A DNA stretch of 22,303 nt, taken from a virus. The stretch is taken from the IMG/VR virus record IMGVR_UViG_3300044608_001893, positions 1-22,303 of that record. One strand, given 5' to 3'. The number at the start of each line of letters is the position of its first letter. The stretch's first letter is position 1. A program made the position numbers and the translations under genes. Shown here piece after piece: positions 7,638-16,030 of the stretch. The notes under the pieces are model-generated. The model saw only the letters and a program-made list of their open reading frames with translations, was not told the DNA's origin and did no database searches.

Positions 7638-10030
7638 CGGACGGCCTCCGTGGGTCGCAGCCAAAAGGTCTGGTTGTTGTCGCGCTTCACGCGCTGCTCC
7701 ATCCGCCGCAGGTAGCCGGGGTTCGCCCATTCCTGCAGGCGGTAGATCACGGCGTAGTCTAGGCCGGCGCGGGCGTAGAACAGGTTGACGAACGGGGTGT
7801 GGCCCACGCCCAGCCGGATCGCCTCGGCGGCGGCGTTGCCCTCGCCGCGCGCGGCGCTCAGCAGCTTCTGCACGCCCTCGATGCTGCCGGCGGTGGGGCC
7901 GGCCAGCGTGCTGATGAACCCGCCGCCCACGCGGTTGGCCTCGCCGAACAGGAAGTCGCCATAGATGCCGAGCCCGCCGCCCTGCACCATGGCGGCGGCC
8001 ACCAGCTTGCCGTAGCTGGCGGCGTCGTCGGGCTCGCGCGGGTTGCGGCCCTTCGCTAGGTCCTTCAGCGTCATGGAGAGATAGCCCAGCGCCGTGGTGG
8101 CGGCGATCAGGTGGGCCAGCCCGCCCGCGTCGATGCCGTCGCGCCGGAACTCGCGGCCGAGGCTGCGGGTCATGTAGGTGATGGTGAAGGTCTTGAACTG
8201 CATCAGCAGGCGCACCAGCTCGCCGGCCGGCGTGCCGGCCTGGGTGCCCAGCGAGGCCATGGCGCGCACGCCGGCGGTGGTCTCTGTCATGCCCTCGCGC
8301 ACCTGGTCGGCGTAGTAGGCGGCGAGCTTGCGGGCGCTGTCGGCATCGGCCACGGCCTCGGGCAGCAGGTAGGCGGTGCCGTCGGCCGTGCGCTGCGGGG
8401 CGGCGCGGATGGCGTCCCACTCCGCGCCCTCGATGGAATAGCGGCGCAGCGTGGCTTGCAGGCGGGGCGGCAGGTCGGGAAAGGCACGGGCGGCGCTGTC
8501 GGCCAGGTTGCTGGCCAGCATCAGGCCGCTGGTGCGCTTCATGGCGTCGTTCCAGTAGGCCAGGCCGTTGAACTTGTAGAAGACGTTGGTCGCCCGGCTG
8601 ATGCGGCCGGACAGCGCCTCGTCGGTGCCCAGCCGGGCGGCCACGTCGCCCAGCAGCGTGTCGATGCCCACGCCCAGCGCGCGCGCCACCTGCTGGGTCT
8701 CGGGGCCCTTGGGGATCAGCGCCGTCATCTCGCGGGCATAGGCGTGGAACAGCGGGATGCCGTTGTGCCTCAACATCGCCGCGTTCACGGCGAGGTCGGG
8801 CAGGGAGGACAGCACCACGCCGCCCAGCTTTGCCAGCTGCTGCAGGGCGCGCACGGTGGCGCCGGCCTGGGCCAGCGTGGCGCTGCCGGGGATGGCGGCG
8901 CGGCCGTCCAGCACTTCCAGCACGCGCTGGGGGAAGCTGCTGGCCAGCGCCTCGGTGGCCTTGAAGTCGCCGCGGTCGCGGGCGGCGGTGCGCAGGCGAT
9001 CGATCCAGCCGTCCAGCATGGCCTGGGGGTTGGTGCCGAACTGGCGCATCAGGGTCACGTCCCGCGCGCCTTTTTCCAGGCTTGCGGTGATGCTGTCGGC
9101 CACCGCGCCGCGGCCGAACTGCACGTTGTAGTCGAACCAGGCGTCGGCATCCTTGAAGATCAGCACGCGCTCCTGGCTGACTTTCTTGGCGAGGTTGGCG
9201 GGGCCGGAGAAGCCGGCCAGCGTGTCGCTGGTGCTGGTGCCGTGCACGCCGCTGGACAGGTTCAGCCAGACGTTGCGCAGGAACTGCTCGGGGTCGGGCG
9301 CATCCCGGAAGGTGATCGGGTCCAGGCGCGGCAGGATGGTGTCGCGCCACGCGGCATAGGCGGCATCGCTGCCATCGCCACGGATCTTGAACAGGTCGTG
9401 GCTCTGGCGGGTGATGTAATGGTCCTGCCTGCCGATGAAGGCGCCGGCATCGTTCAGCTGCTGGCGCAGGGCCTCCTGGTATTTGCCCATGATCCTGGCC
9501 GCCTCGGCCGCGTGACGGTTGCCGGTGGCGGGCAGCGTCTGGTCCCGCGCACGCCACAGCTCGCGGGCCAGGTCGCGCTCGAACGCCTCGTCGCGGGTGC
9601 GCAGGGCGCGCAGCAGGCCGGCGGCTTCCAGGTCGTGCTGGAGGCCGCCCAGAAGCTGGTTCCGCAGGCCTTGCCAGTTTGCGTCGACGCTGTCGGCCAG
9701 GCCGCGATCGGTGCCGCGCTGCACGCCGGTGAGGCTGGCCAGCACGCTGTCATACTCGCGGCCGGCGATCACGCGCGCGTCCAGCCGGCGGCGGGCCAGC
9801 AGGTTGATCGCCTCCTGCTTGCGCTCGATCGCCGCGGCCATGCGGATCTCGCCGCCCAGCTCGGCGCCGGCCCGCTGCGCGGCGGACAGGCTGTCCATGC
9901 CCTGCGCCTGGTAGTGGCGGGTGCGGTTTTGTGCCCGCGTGAAGATGCGGTTCTGCTCGGCCTCGGACAGCTCGCGGCCGGCGGCGGTGTTGGCGGCGGC
10001 AAGACAGGCCTGGAAATTGCTGCCGCTCAT
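7634..10030 (-). CDS. Large internal virion (ejection) protein
   Basis: A 798-residue, mainly helical protein with no enzymatic motif that I recognise. The conserved-looking C-terminus starts near residue 693 (FLFGEANRVGGGFISTLAGP) and runs through HTPFVNLFYARAGLDY to LQEWANPGYLRRMEQR. I associate this ending with large internal core proteins of T7-like podoviruses that infect alpha- and gammaproteobacteria. Hydrophobic stretches such as AHLIAATTALGYLSMTL could contact membrane after ejection. ATG 10030 overlaps the preceding stop by ATGA; an upstream in-frame ATG at 10048 is less likely. It lies directly before the tailspike, in the position of T7 gp16, and would travel into the host envelope during DNA delivery. 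Confidence 0.75.
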   Translation of the reverse strand: MSGSNFQACLAAANTAAGRELSEAEQNRIFTRAQNRTRHYQAQGMDSLSAAQRAGAELGGEIRMAAAIERKQEAINLLARRRLDARVIAGREYDSVLASLTGVQRGTDRGLADSVDANWQGLRNQLLGGLQHDLEAAGLLRALRTRDEAFERDLARELWRARDQTLPATGNRHAAEAARIMGKYQEALRQQLNDAGAFIGRQDHYITRQSHDLFKIRGDGSDAAYAAWRDTILPRLDPITFRDAPDPEQFLRNVWLNLSSGVHGTSTSDTLAGFSGPANLAKKVSQERVLIFKDADAWFDYNVQFGRGAVADSITASLEKGARDVTLMRQFGTNPQAMLDGWIDRLRTAARDRGDFKATEALASSFPQRVLEVLDGRAAIPGSATLAQAGATVRALQQLAKLGGVVLSSLPDLAVNAAMLRHNGIPLFHAYAREMTALIPKGPETQQVARALGVGIDTLLGDVAARLGTDEALSGRISRATNVFYKFNGLAYWNDAMKRTSGLMLASNLADSAARAFPDLPPRLQATLRRYSIEGAEWDAIRAAPQRTADGTAYLLPEAVADADSARKLAAYYADQVREGMTETTAGVRAMASLGTQAGTPAGELVRLLMQFKTFTITYMTRSLGREFRRDGIDAGGLAHLIAATTALGYLSMTLKDLAKGRNPREPDDAASYGKLVAAAMVQGGGLGIYGDFLFGEANRVGGGFISTLAGPTAGSIEGVQKLLSAARGEGNAAAEAIRLGVGHTPFVNLFYARAGLDYAVIYRLQEWANPGYLRRMEQRVKRDNNQTFWLRPTEAVR

Positions 10031-12360
10031 CGCACACCCACCAGACACAGCGCCGCCTGTTCGGTGGCGCGGGCTTCGCTGTCGGCCAGGGCCACGTTGT
10101 CGCGCAGGCGGGCCAGCGTGGCCTGCTCGTCCGGCGCCAGCGGCAGCGCCTCCAGCTGCTGGGCGATGCGGTCGGCGTCGGCGGTGAGCGCCGCCAGCTC
10201 GGGGTCGATGGCAGCGGCGCCTCGCGCTGCGCTGCCGGCGCGGGCGGGCGCCGCCTCCACCATGCGCGCCACCTCGCGGCTGGCCTGCACGTCCTCCGGC
10301 GCGGCGCGCGGGGCGGCGGCGAGGTCGTCCAGCACGCGGGCGGTGGCGGCCTCGGGGTCGATGTGGCGCATGGCGGCGCGCAGCAGGTCGGCGGCGCCGG
10401 CGGGCGGGGTGCCGAACAGGTCCGGGCCGGGCTGCACCTGCAGCGCCTGGTCGCCGTAGCGGCCCAGCAGCTCGGCCAGCGGCTCGCGGCCCAGCGCGCG
10501 GTTCATCGCCTCGTCGCGGTGCATCAGGCGCAGCAGCGCCATGGTGGCCGGGCCGGGCGGGGCGGCGAAGGCATCGGCCTGGGCCAGCAGCTCGGCCACG
10601 CTCTTGCCCTCGCGCCGCGCGCGCTCCACCAGCTGCACCGCCTCGCCCAGCGCGGCGGTGATGTCCAGGTCCGGCGGGATTTCGCCGCGGGCGGCGGCGG
10701 CGCGCATGCGGCCCCAGGGGCCGGCGGTGTCGGCCAGGGCGCCGGCGATGCCCTTCAGGTTGTCGGCCTCGCCGTTCAGCAGCTTGTCCAGCAGCGGGCC
10801 GAGCGCATCGCCGTAGCTGTGGGCCAGGATCGCCTGGCGCAGGCGCTGCTCGCCCGCGGCGGACAGGCGGCCATCGGCCAGCAGGTTGCCGCGCTCCTCC
10901 GCCGGCAGCATGGCCAGGAAGCTGCGCGTGAAGTCCCGGTTCTGGCTGCTGGTGAGCTGGCCGGGCATCAGCTGGTCGATGGCGCGGCCGGCGCGGTCGG
11001 CATCGGCGCGGGCCTGCTCGGCGGCGCCCATGGCCAGGTTCGGCCGCTCGTTGGCACCGCGCGCGAAGGCAGCGGCCTGCTCGGGTGTGAAGTCGGACAC
11101 GCGCCGGCCCACCAGCACCGGGCGCTCGATGCCGGTCAGGTCGTAGCCCTGCGCTTCCAGGAACGCGCGATAGGCCTGGGCACGGTGGCCAAGCTCGGCG
11201 GTGTCATACACGCGCTGCAGCGCCGCGATGCGGCCGTTGCCGCTTTCCACCACCCCGCGCGCGTCCACGAGGGGCGCGCCAGCACCGGCTTCCGGGCTTG
11301 GGGCCAGACGTTCCGGCTGAAGGTTCGCGGCAATGGCACCGATCTGGTCCTGGCTTCCTGCGGTGGAACGGTCGCGCGGCTGCAGCCCCTCCGCGTGCGG
11401 GTAGGCGGGGTTCACGGTGCCGTCGGCCATGTGGCTGGGGATCAGGGCGGACAGGTCCACCACCTCCGGCCGCGCTTCCACGCGCAGGCCGCCGGGGGTG
11501 AAGGCGGCATAGGCGCCGGCCTGCGCCTCGCGCGCCACCTCGCGGTAGCTGGTGGCGCCAGGCAGGTTCACCAGCGGCGCCACGTCCACCGGCCGGCCCT
11601 CGGCCACGGCGGCGACGGCGCCGCGCAGCATGCCCTCGCGGATCGGCGCCGGCATGTTGCCCATGGCGGCCTCGATCGGCGTGCGGCGGCCCCGTATGGC
11701 ATCGGCCGCGGCGCCGCCCAGCGTGTGCAGCCCGCCGCCCAGCACGCCGCCGAAGGCGATGGCGCCCAGCGTGTCGGTCATGCTGCGGTCGTTGAACTCG
11801 GCGCGGCTGAGGGCATATTCGGCCGGCTCCAGGATGGCCATGCCGGCCGCACCGCTGACGGCGCCGGCGGCGGCGCGGCCGGCGGTGATGCTGGTGGTGC
11901 CCATCAGCTGCATCAACCGCGCCTCGCGCACGAAGGGGATCAGCGCGGCGCCGAGGTTCACCGGGTCCAGGATGGCGGTGCCGAAGGTAAGCGCCAGGCG
12001 CGCGGCGCCGGAGGTGGCCAGCGTGTCGGGCCGGCGGGCGATGATCGCCTGGCGCCGCTGCTCCGCCTCGCGCGCCTCGCGCAGCGCGCTGGCCACGCCC
12101 TCCGTCACCGGCCGGTCGAAGCTGAGCACGCCGGGGATGCCGTAGGTGGCGTTGGCTTCTTCTGCCGCCAGCGTGCGGCCGGGCTCGGCGGTGCCGCGGC
12201 TGAACCAGTCCCACAGGCGCGGGCCGATGCTGCCGGCCCATGCGCTGCCGGCGGTGGCGGCCAGCACCTCGCCGGTGCTGGCCTCGATGCTGTCAAGCCC
12301 GCGCGCCTGCACCGCCTGCGCGGCGGCGGGGCTGCCCAGCCAGAGGCCCGTGCCGCTCAT
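10027..12360 (-). CDS. Large internal virion protein with ParB/DdrB-like domain
   Basis: A 777-residue protein, second of three giant internal proteins. Residues about 303-445 match the DdrB/ParB-like domain pattern known from phage and conjugative-element polyvalent proteins: LQPRDRSTAGSQDQIGAIA, then APLVDARGVVESGNGRIAAL with the ParB-type G-N-G-R box at 374-377, then YRAFLEAQGYDL and PVLVGRR. The N-terminal 300 residues include a Gly/Ala-rich hydrophobic segment (198-216) that may be membrane-active. The remaining C-terminal third is helical, with coiled-coil-like Ala/Arg/Glu content. The start is ATG 12360 from the ATGA overlap; open frame continuing upstream to 13152 is non-genic. As an ejected protein it may act on DNA inside the host cell, which is inference. 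Confidence 0.78.
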   Translation of the reverse strand: MSGTGLWLGSPAAAQAVQARGLDSIEASTGEVLAATAGSAWAGSIGPRLWDWFSRGTAEPGRTLAAEEANATYGIPGVLSFDRPVTEGVASALREAREAEQRRQAIIARRPDTLATSGAARLALTFGTAILDPVNLGAALIPFVREARLMQLMGTTSITAGRAAAGAVSGAAGMAILEPAEYALSRAEFNDRSMTDTLGAIAFGGVLGGGLHTLGGAAADAIRGRRTPIEAAMGNMPAPIREGMLRGAVAAVAEGRPVDVAPLVNLPGATSYREVAREAQAGAYAAFTPGGLRVEARPEVVDLSALIPSHMADGTVNPAYPHAEGLQPRDRSTAGSQDQIGAIAANLQPERLAPSPEAGAGAPLVDARGVVESGNGRIAALQRVYDTAELGHRAQAYRAFLEAQGYDLTGIERPVLVGRRVSDFTPEQAAAFARGANERPNLAMGAAEQARADADRAGRAIDQLMPGQLTSSQNRDFTRSFLAMLPAEERGNLLADGRLSAAGEQRLRQAILAHSYGDALGPLLDKLLNGEADNLKGIAGALADTAGPWGRMRAAAARGEIPPDLDITAALGEAVQLVERARREGKSVAELLAQADAFAAPPGPATMALLRLMHRDEAMNRALGREPLAELLGRYGDQALQVQPGPDLFGTPPAGAADLLRAAMRHIDPEAATARVLDDLAAAPRAAPEDVQASREVARMVEAAPARAGSAARGAAAIDPELAALTADADRIAQQLEALPLAPDEQATLARLRDNVALADSEARATEQAALCLVGVR

Positions 12361-15002
12361 CGGTCCTGCCTCAGCCGCGGGCCGCGGGCGCCGGCGGGAT
12401 CGGGCTGTTCCTCTGCGGTGGCCGCAGGATCGTCGCGCGGGGGCAGGCGGTTGAACAGCACTTCGATCGGCGCGCCGCCGGGCCGGGTCAGGTTCACGAT
12501 GCTGCCGCCGGGCGTGCGGGCCACCAGCACGGCGCCGGAGGCATCGGCGTTGTTGATCCAGAACCCGCGGCGCGCTGCGTCCAGCGTGGCCGGGCGGCGT
12601 TCGTTGGGCGTGGCGGCGGGGCGGGTAGGGTCCGGCAGGGCGGCAACGTCGGTCAGTTGCAGGCCGCTGCGCACGCGGTCCAGCGCCGTCTCGATCTCGC
12701 CGGCGCGGCCCTTCGGCACCAGCATGGTGGGCGTGCGGCCGAACCAGCCGGTGCCGTCGTCGCCGGCGGTGTCCCAGCGCGCGCCGATCACGTCCTGATA
12801 GGCGCGCTCGGCGGCCTCCGGCGCCTTCATGCCGCGCCATGCGTGATACAGCGCCAGCGTGTTCACGGCCTGGCGCATGGTGGCGAACAGGCCGTCGCCG
12901 CCGGGGTGGTAGCGGGTGGCCTCGCGCAGCGGCTGCAGCGCGCCGTCCACCTCGCCGTCGAACCCCTTCAGCACGTCGGGCGGCACCAGCTTCTTCATGG
13001 CTTCCGGCCCGCCCTTTTCGGCCTGGAACACCAGGGCGCGCTGCAACAGGGCGCGGCCCTCGGCCTGCGCCGGGGCGGTCATGGCGGCGATCGCCTGCCA
13101 TTCCCAGCCGATCTTGCCGTGCTGCACCAGCTCGCCATAGGCGCGGTTCCACAGCTCGGGGCCGAAGCGCTCGGCGAGCGCGGCCAGCGTGCCGGCCATG
13201 TCCTGCTTCTCGGGCCCGGTGGTGCGCAGGGTGGCGGCGAGTTGCTGCACCTGGCCGTCGTTCAGGATGCGCTGGCGCCAGGCCGGCACACCCATGCGCG
13301 TTTGGGCGGCCAGGCTGGCCGTGGCGATTTCCGGCATGGGCGCGTCGCGCTGGATCAGCGCCTGCACCTCGGGCGATTGCAGCGCCACCTGGGCGGGATC
13401 GTCGGCCAGCGCGCGGCGCTTGGCGGCCACCGCCTGGTCGAACCGGGCCAGCACCTGCTGGCGCTCCCCGGCCAGGCGCGGGTCGGCGGCGTCGCCGGCC
13501 AGCTGCGCGCGCAACGCCACCTCGTCGGCCGGGCTGGCGAACTGCACGGCGCGGTAGGCATCGCCGGCGCTGCGTTCCAGCGTCAGCGTGTCGATCGCGC
13601 GCTGGGCGGCATCGGGCGGCAGCAGCGCGCGGATCTGGCCTTCCGGGATGGTGGCGCCGGTGTTGCCCTGGCCGTAGCTGGCGGAGAGATCGGCCAGCTG
13701 GCGGCCCAGCACGGCGCGGGCCTGCTCGCTGCCGGCCTGCTCGTTGTTCAGCATCTGCGCCACCAGGGACTGGCCCTGCAGCTGCACGTGCAGCGGCTCG
13801 TCGGCCAGGCGCTGCTGCACGTCGGCCAGCAGCGCGCCCTTCTGCGCCTCGCTGCGTTCGGCACCGGCCGGGGTCAGGCGGTTCAGCACCTGCGCCACGT
13901 AGCGCGACACGCTCATGCCGTTGCCGTCGCGGCGGTCCTCTTTCCAGGGCGTCGGGCTGCCGGGCGGGGCAATGTTGCCGGGGCCGGAGAAGTAGCCCAC
14001 GGCGATGCGGGCGGGATCGCCGCCGGCGCGGGCGGCCAGGTCGTCGATGATGCGCCGGCCGACGGCTTCGTTGTCGGCCGGGTTGTCGATGTTCTCGCCG
14101 GGGCGGGCATACTGCGCCCAGGTGCCGGGCATGATCTGCATGCGGCCGCGCGCGCCATCCACCGACACTTGGCCGTCGCGCCCGCCGCTCTCCTGCATCA
14201 GGATGGCCTGGTAGATGTCGCCGGCGGTGCCGCGCGCGCCCATGGTGGCGGTGGCGGCGCCCTGGGCGCGGCTGCGCTCCAGCGGGGCGCGCAGGCTGGT
14301 GGTCAGCTGCGCCACCGTGCCGGCGTCCATCTCGCCCTTGTAGCGCTCCAGCAGCGCCTGCGCGCCCTGCGGGTCCGCGGCGGCGCGCAGCGTCACGGCC
14401 TGGGCGATGGCGCGGCTGAACAACGGCGTGGCATCGGCCTGGGTGTAGAGCCCGGCGGCGACGTTGCCGGCGATGCCGGCCTTGATCGCCTGCACGTGCT
14501 GCAGCAGCTGCGGCTCGTCGCGGGCGGCGGCGATCTGCTGCGCCTGGGTGCCCAGCGTGTCGGCGAACTGGCCGCGCAAATTGCCGATGTGGCGCTGGCT
14601 GGCCGCGCTGCTCACCTGGCGGTAGGCGGTGGGGATCAGCTGGGTGTCCAGCGAGCGCGCCACCAGCCCGGCCACGGCGGGGTCCAGCCCCTCGATCGCG
14701 GCGGCGCGGAACTCGGCGGCTTTCTCGCGGAAACGCTGCGGCACGCTGGCCGGGTCGGGGTCGGCATCGAAGCCGCGCTGCATGTCGGCGATGTCCATGG
14801 ACAGCGCAGCCACGCGGCCGGCGGCATCGTTCACCGCGCGCGCCTGGTCGGCCGCGGCCCAGAGGTTCATGAACTGGCCGGACACCTGGGCCAGGTTTTG
14901 CGCCAGCGTGTCGGACACGAGGCTGGCCGCGCGCGGATCCGGCCCGCGGGCGGTCAGCGGGGCCACGGGGGCGTTGTAGCCTTCGCGGCTGGTGTAGCTC
15001 AT
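12357..15002 (-). CDS. Internal virion protein with lytic transglycosylase domain
   Basis: An 881-residue protein. Residues about 259-375 form a soluble-lytic-transglycosylase-type domain. The sequence IYQAILMQESGG carries the catalytic Glu271, GARGRMQIMPGTWAQYA follows, and GYFSGPGNI matches the family's A-Y-N-A-G-P-G box. Flanking regions are long helical segments without recognised enzymes. T7 gp16 carries a comparable domain at its N-terminus, where it opens peptidoglycan for the ejection tube; here it is internal, after about 250 helical residues. ATG 15002 lies behind a GAGGCGCAAGGA leader and the gene ends by ATGA overlap with the next. Role: local cell-wall digestion during infection. 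Confidence 0.87.
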   Translation of the reverse strand: MSYTSREGYNAPVAPLTARGPDPRAASLVSDTLAQNLAQVSGQFMNLWAAADQARAVNDAAGRVAALSMDIADMQRGFDADPDPASVPQRFREKAAEFRAAAIEGLDPAVAGLVARSLDTQLIPTAYRQVSSAASQRHIGNLRGQFADTLGTQAQQIAAARDEPQLLQHVQAIKAGIAGNVAAGLYTQADATPLFSRAIAQAVTLRAAADPQGAQALLERYKGEMDAGTVAQLTTSLRAPLERSRAQGAATATMGARGTAGDIYQAILMQESGGRDGQVSVDGARGRMQIMPGTWAQYARPGENIDNPADNEAVGRRIIDDLAARAGGDPARIAVGYFSGPGNIAPPGSPTPWKEDRRDGNGMSVSRYVAQVLNRLTPAGAERSEAQKGALLADVQQRLADEPLHVQLQGQSLVAQMLNNEQAGSEQARAVLGRQLADLSASYGQGNTGATIPEGQIRALLPPDAAQRAIDTLTLERSAGDAYRAVQFASPADEVALRAQLAGDAADPRLAGERQQVLARFDQAVAAKRRALADDPAQVALQSPEVQALIQRDAPMPEIATASLAAQTRMGVPAWRQRILNDGQVQQLAATLRTTGPEKQDMAGTLAALAERFGPELWNRAYGELVQHGKIGWEWQAIAAMTAPAQAEGRALLQRALVFQAEKGGPEAMKKLVPPDVLKGFDGEVDGALQPLREATRYHPGGDGLFATMRQAVNTLALYHAWRGMKAPEAAERAYQDVIGARWDTAGDDGTGWFGRTPTMLVPKGRAGEIETALDRVRSGLQLTDVAALPDPTRPAATPNERRPATLDAARRGFWINNADASGAVLVARTPGGSIVNLTRPGGAPIEVLFNRLPPRDDPAATAEEQPDPAGARGPRLRQDR

Positions 15003-15005
15003 GTC

Positions 15006-15043
15006 CTTGCGCCTCGCGCGCGCGCTGCCGGCGTCATGCCATC
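15006..15043 (-). promoter_or_regulatory. Repeated translation leader, copy upstream of the transglycosylase gene
   Basis: On the - strand this stretch reads GATGGCA...CGCCGGCAGC...GCGCGAGGCGCAAG and ends 3 nt before the ATG at 15002. Nearly the same block precedes the tail gene at 18398. It contains the GAGG ribosome site. The match also covers the end of the preceding gene, so it is a duplicated segment rather than a chance ribosome site. Function beyond initiation is unknown. Confidence 0.5.
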
Positions 15044-15585
15044 CCCCAGCCGGCGCCCACGCCGCCGGGCGCCCGCATCCGCAGCTGCGTGGTGCCGTAT
15101 TGCGCCAGCCCGCCCAGCAGCGTGGTGCCGCCGCGGATCAGCCCGGCGGTGCTGGCGGCATCGGCGGCGCTGTCGTTGAAGCCGGCCTGAGCCTCCAGCC
15201 CGCCCGCCTGGGCCAGCGCACCCTGCGCCGCGCTGCGGCCTTTCCAGCGCTGGATGGCGGCATCCAGCGCGCCTTCCGCCGCCATGTCGCCCATCAGGTC
15301 CAGCGGGCTGCCGTAGGTCGGATCGCCGCCGCTGCTGCCAGCCAGGTTGAACGCGCTGGCCACCCGGCGGCGCGTGCCGGCCTCCGTGCGCGCGGCCTCG
15401 GCTTCGGCCTGGTTCAGCTGCACCGCGGCGTTGATGCGCGTCTGCTGGGCGTTGCGGCGATCGGCTTCCGCCTGCTGCTCCAGCGCGGCGGCCTGCTGCT
15501 GGCCGCCCATCACGGCGTTGATGGTGCTGATGCCGGCGCTGGCCGCGGCCAGGTAGGGCGCGGCAAGGATCAGGGTTTCAGCCAC
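15034..15585 (-). CDS. T7 gp14-like internal virion protein
   Basis: A 183-residue protein with a hydrophobic N-terminus (LILAAPYLAAASAGISTINA, residues 4-23). A long Ala/Gln/Glu coiled coil (about 28-85, QQAAALEQQAEADRRNAQQT) and a Gly/Ser-rich, flexible second half follow (NLAGSSGGDPTYGSPLD). This layout is shared with T7 gp14, the internal protein that inserts in the outer membrane during ejection. Gene order also agrees, as it follows the gp13-like gene and precedes the giant internal proteins. It overlaps the gp13-like gene by 8 nt, which fixes the start at ATG 15585. Confidence 0.78.
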   Translation of the reverse strand: MAETLILAAPYLAAASAGISTINAVMGGQQQAAALEQQAEADRRNAQQTRINAAVQLNQAEAEAARTEAGTRRRVASAFNLAGSSGGDPTYGSPLDLMGDMAAEGALDAAIQRWKGRSAAQGALAQAGGLEAQAGFNDSAADAASTAGLIRGGTTLLGGLAQYGTTQLRMRAPGGVGAGWGMA

Positions 15586-16030
15586 CGGCCTGTGCTCCCA
15601 TGCGCTGGTTCACCTTGGCCCAGCGGTCGTAGTCGGCGCCGTCGTGGCCGTAGCCCGGCATGGGCCCCTCCGGCCGGAAGCCCAGCAGCGCCAGCCAGCG
15701 CGCACCCGGTTCCCAGCCGGTCAGCGCCTCGGCCTCGATGCGGTGCAGCCGCAGCTCGCGCTGGGCTTCGGCCAGTTGGCGGCGCACGCGCGCGGTCAGC
15801 CATGGCCAGGCGCGCGCGGGCAGGTCGGCGCCGATCAGGCACCAGGTGCCGGCGCGGCCGGGCCAGTGGATCACCAGCCCGGCACAGGCCAGCACCTGGC
15901 CGTCGTGCAGCGCGGTCCAGCACGGGCCGGCGTCCGGCAGGCTGGCGGCGGCCTGGCGCATCGGGGCGGCGATCGGCGCGCGGGTGCGCATGCGCTCCAG
16001 GTCCAGGGGCTCGAAGGGGCGCACGATCAT
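15578..16030 (-). CDS. T7 gp13-like GNAT-fold protein
   Basis: A 150-residue protein resembling the GNAT-fold phage family represented by T7 gp13 (DUF2833). A basic segment LTARVRRQLAEAQREL precedes LHRIEAEALTGWEPGARWLA and LLGFRPEGPMPGYGHDGADY, matching the last strand-helix-strand of GNAT proteins. The acetyl-CoA-binding Q/RxxGxG/A loop is not obvious, so enzymatic activity is doubtful. In T7 the counterpart is needed for assembly of the internal core. The start overlaps the tail B stop by ATGA and the gene is followed by the gp14-like gene, as in T7. Confidence 0.8.
   Translation of the reverse strand: MIVRPFEPLDLERMRTRAPIAAPMRQAAASLPDAGPCWTALHDGQVLACAGLVIHWPGRAGTWCLIGADLPARAWPWLTARVRRQLAEAQRELRLHRIEAEALTGWEPGARWLALLGFRPEGPMPGYGHDGADYDRWAKVNQRMGAQAGG

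Noticed and set aside
5988-9557. A single 1189-residue protein reaching from the tailspike into the upstream gene
   Set aside because: The part above 7637 is an antiparallel-frame artefact of the ejection gene. The tailspike's own ATG at 7637 has the ATGA overlap seen throughout the operon.
10027-13152. A 1041-residue version of the ParB-containing protein
   Set aside because: The extra N-terminal 264 residues are Arg/Gly/Ala-rich frame-shadow of the transglycosylase protein; the real start at 12360 overlaps the preceding stop.
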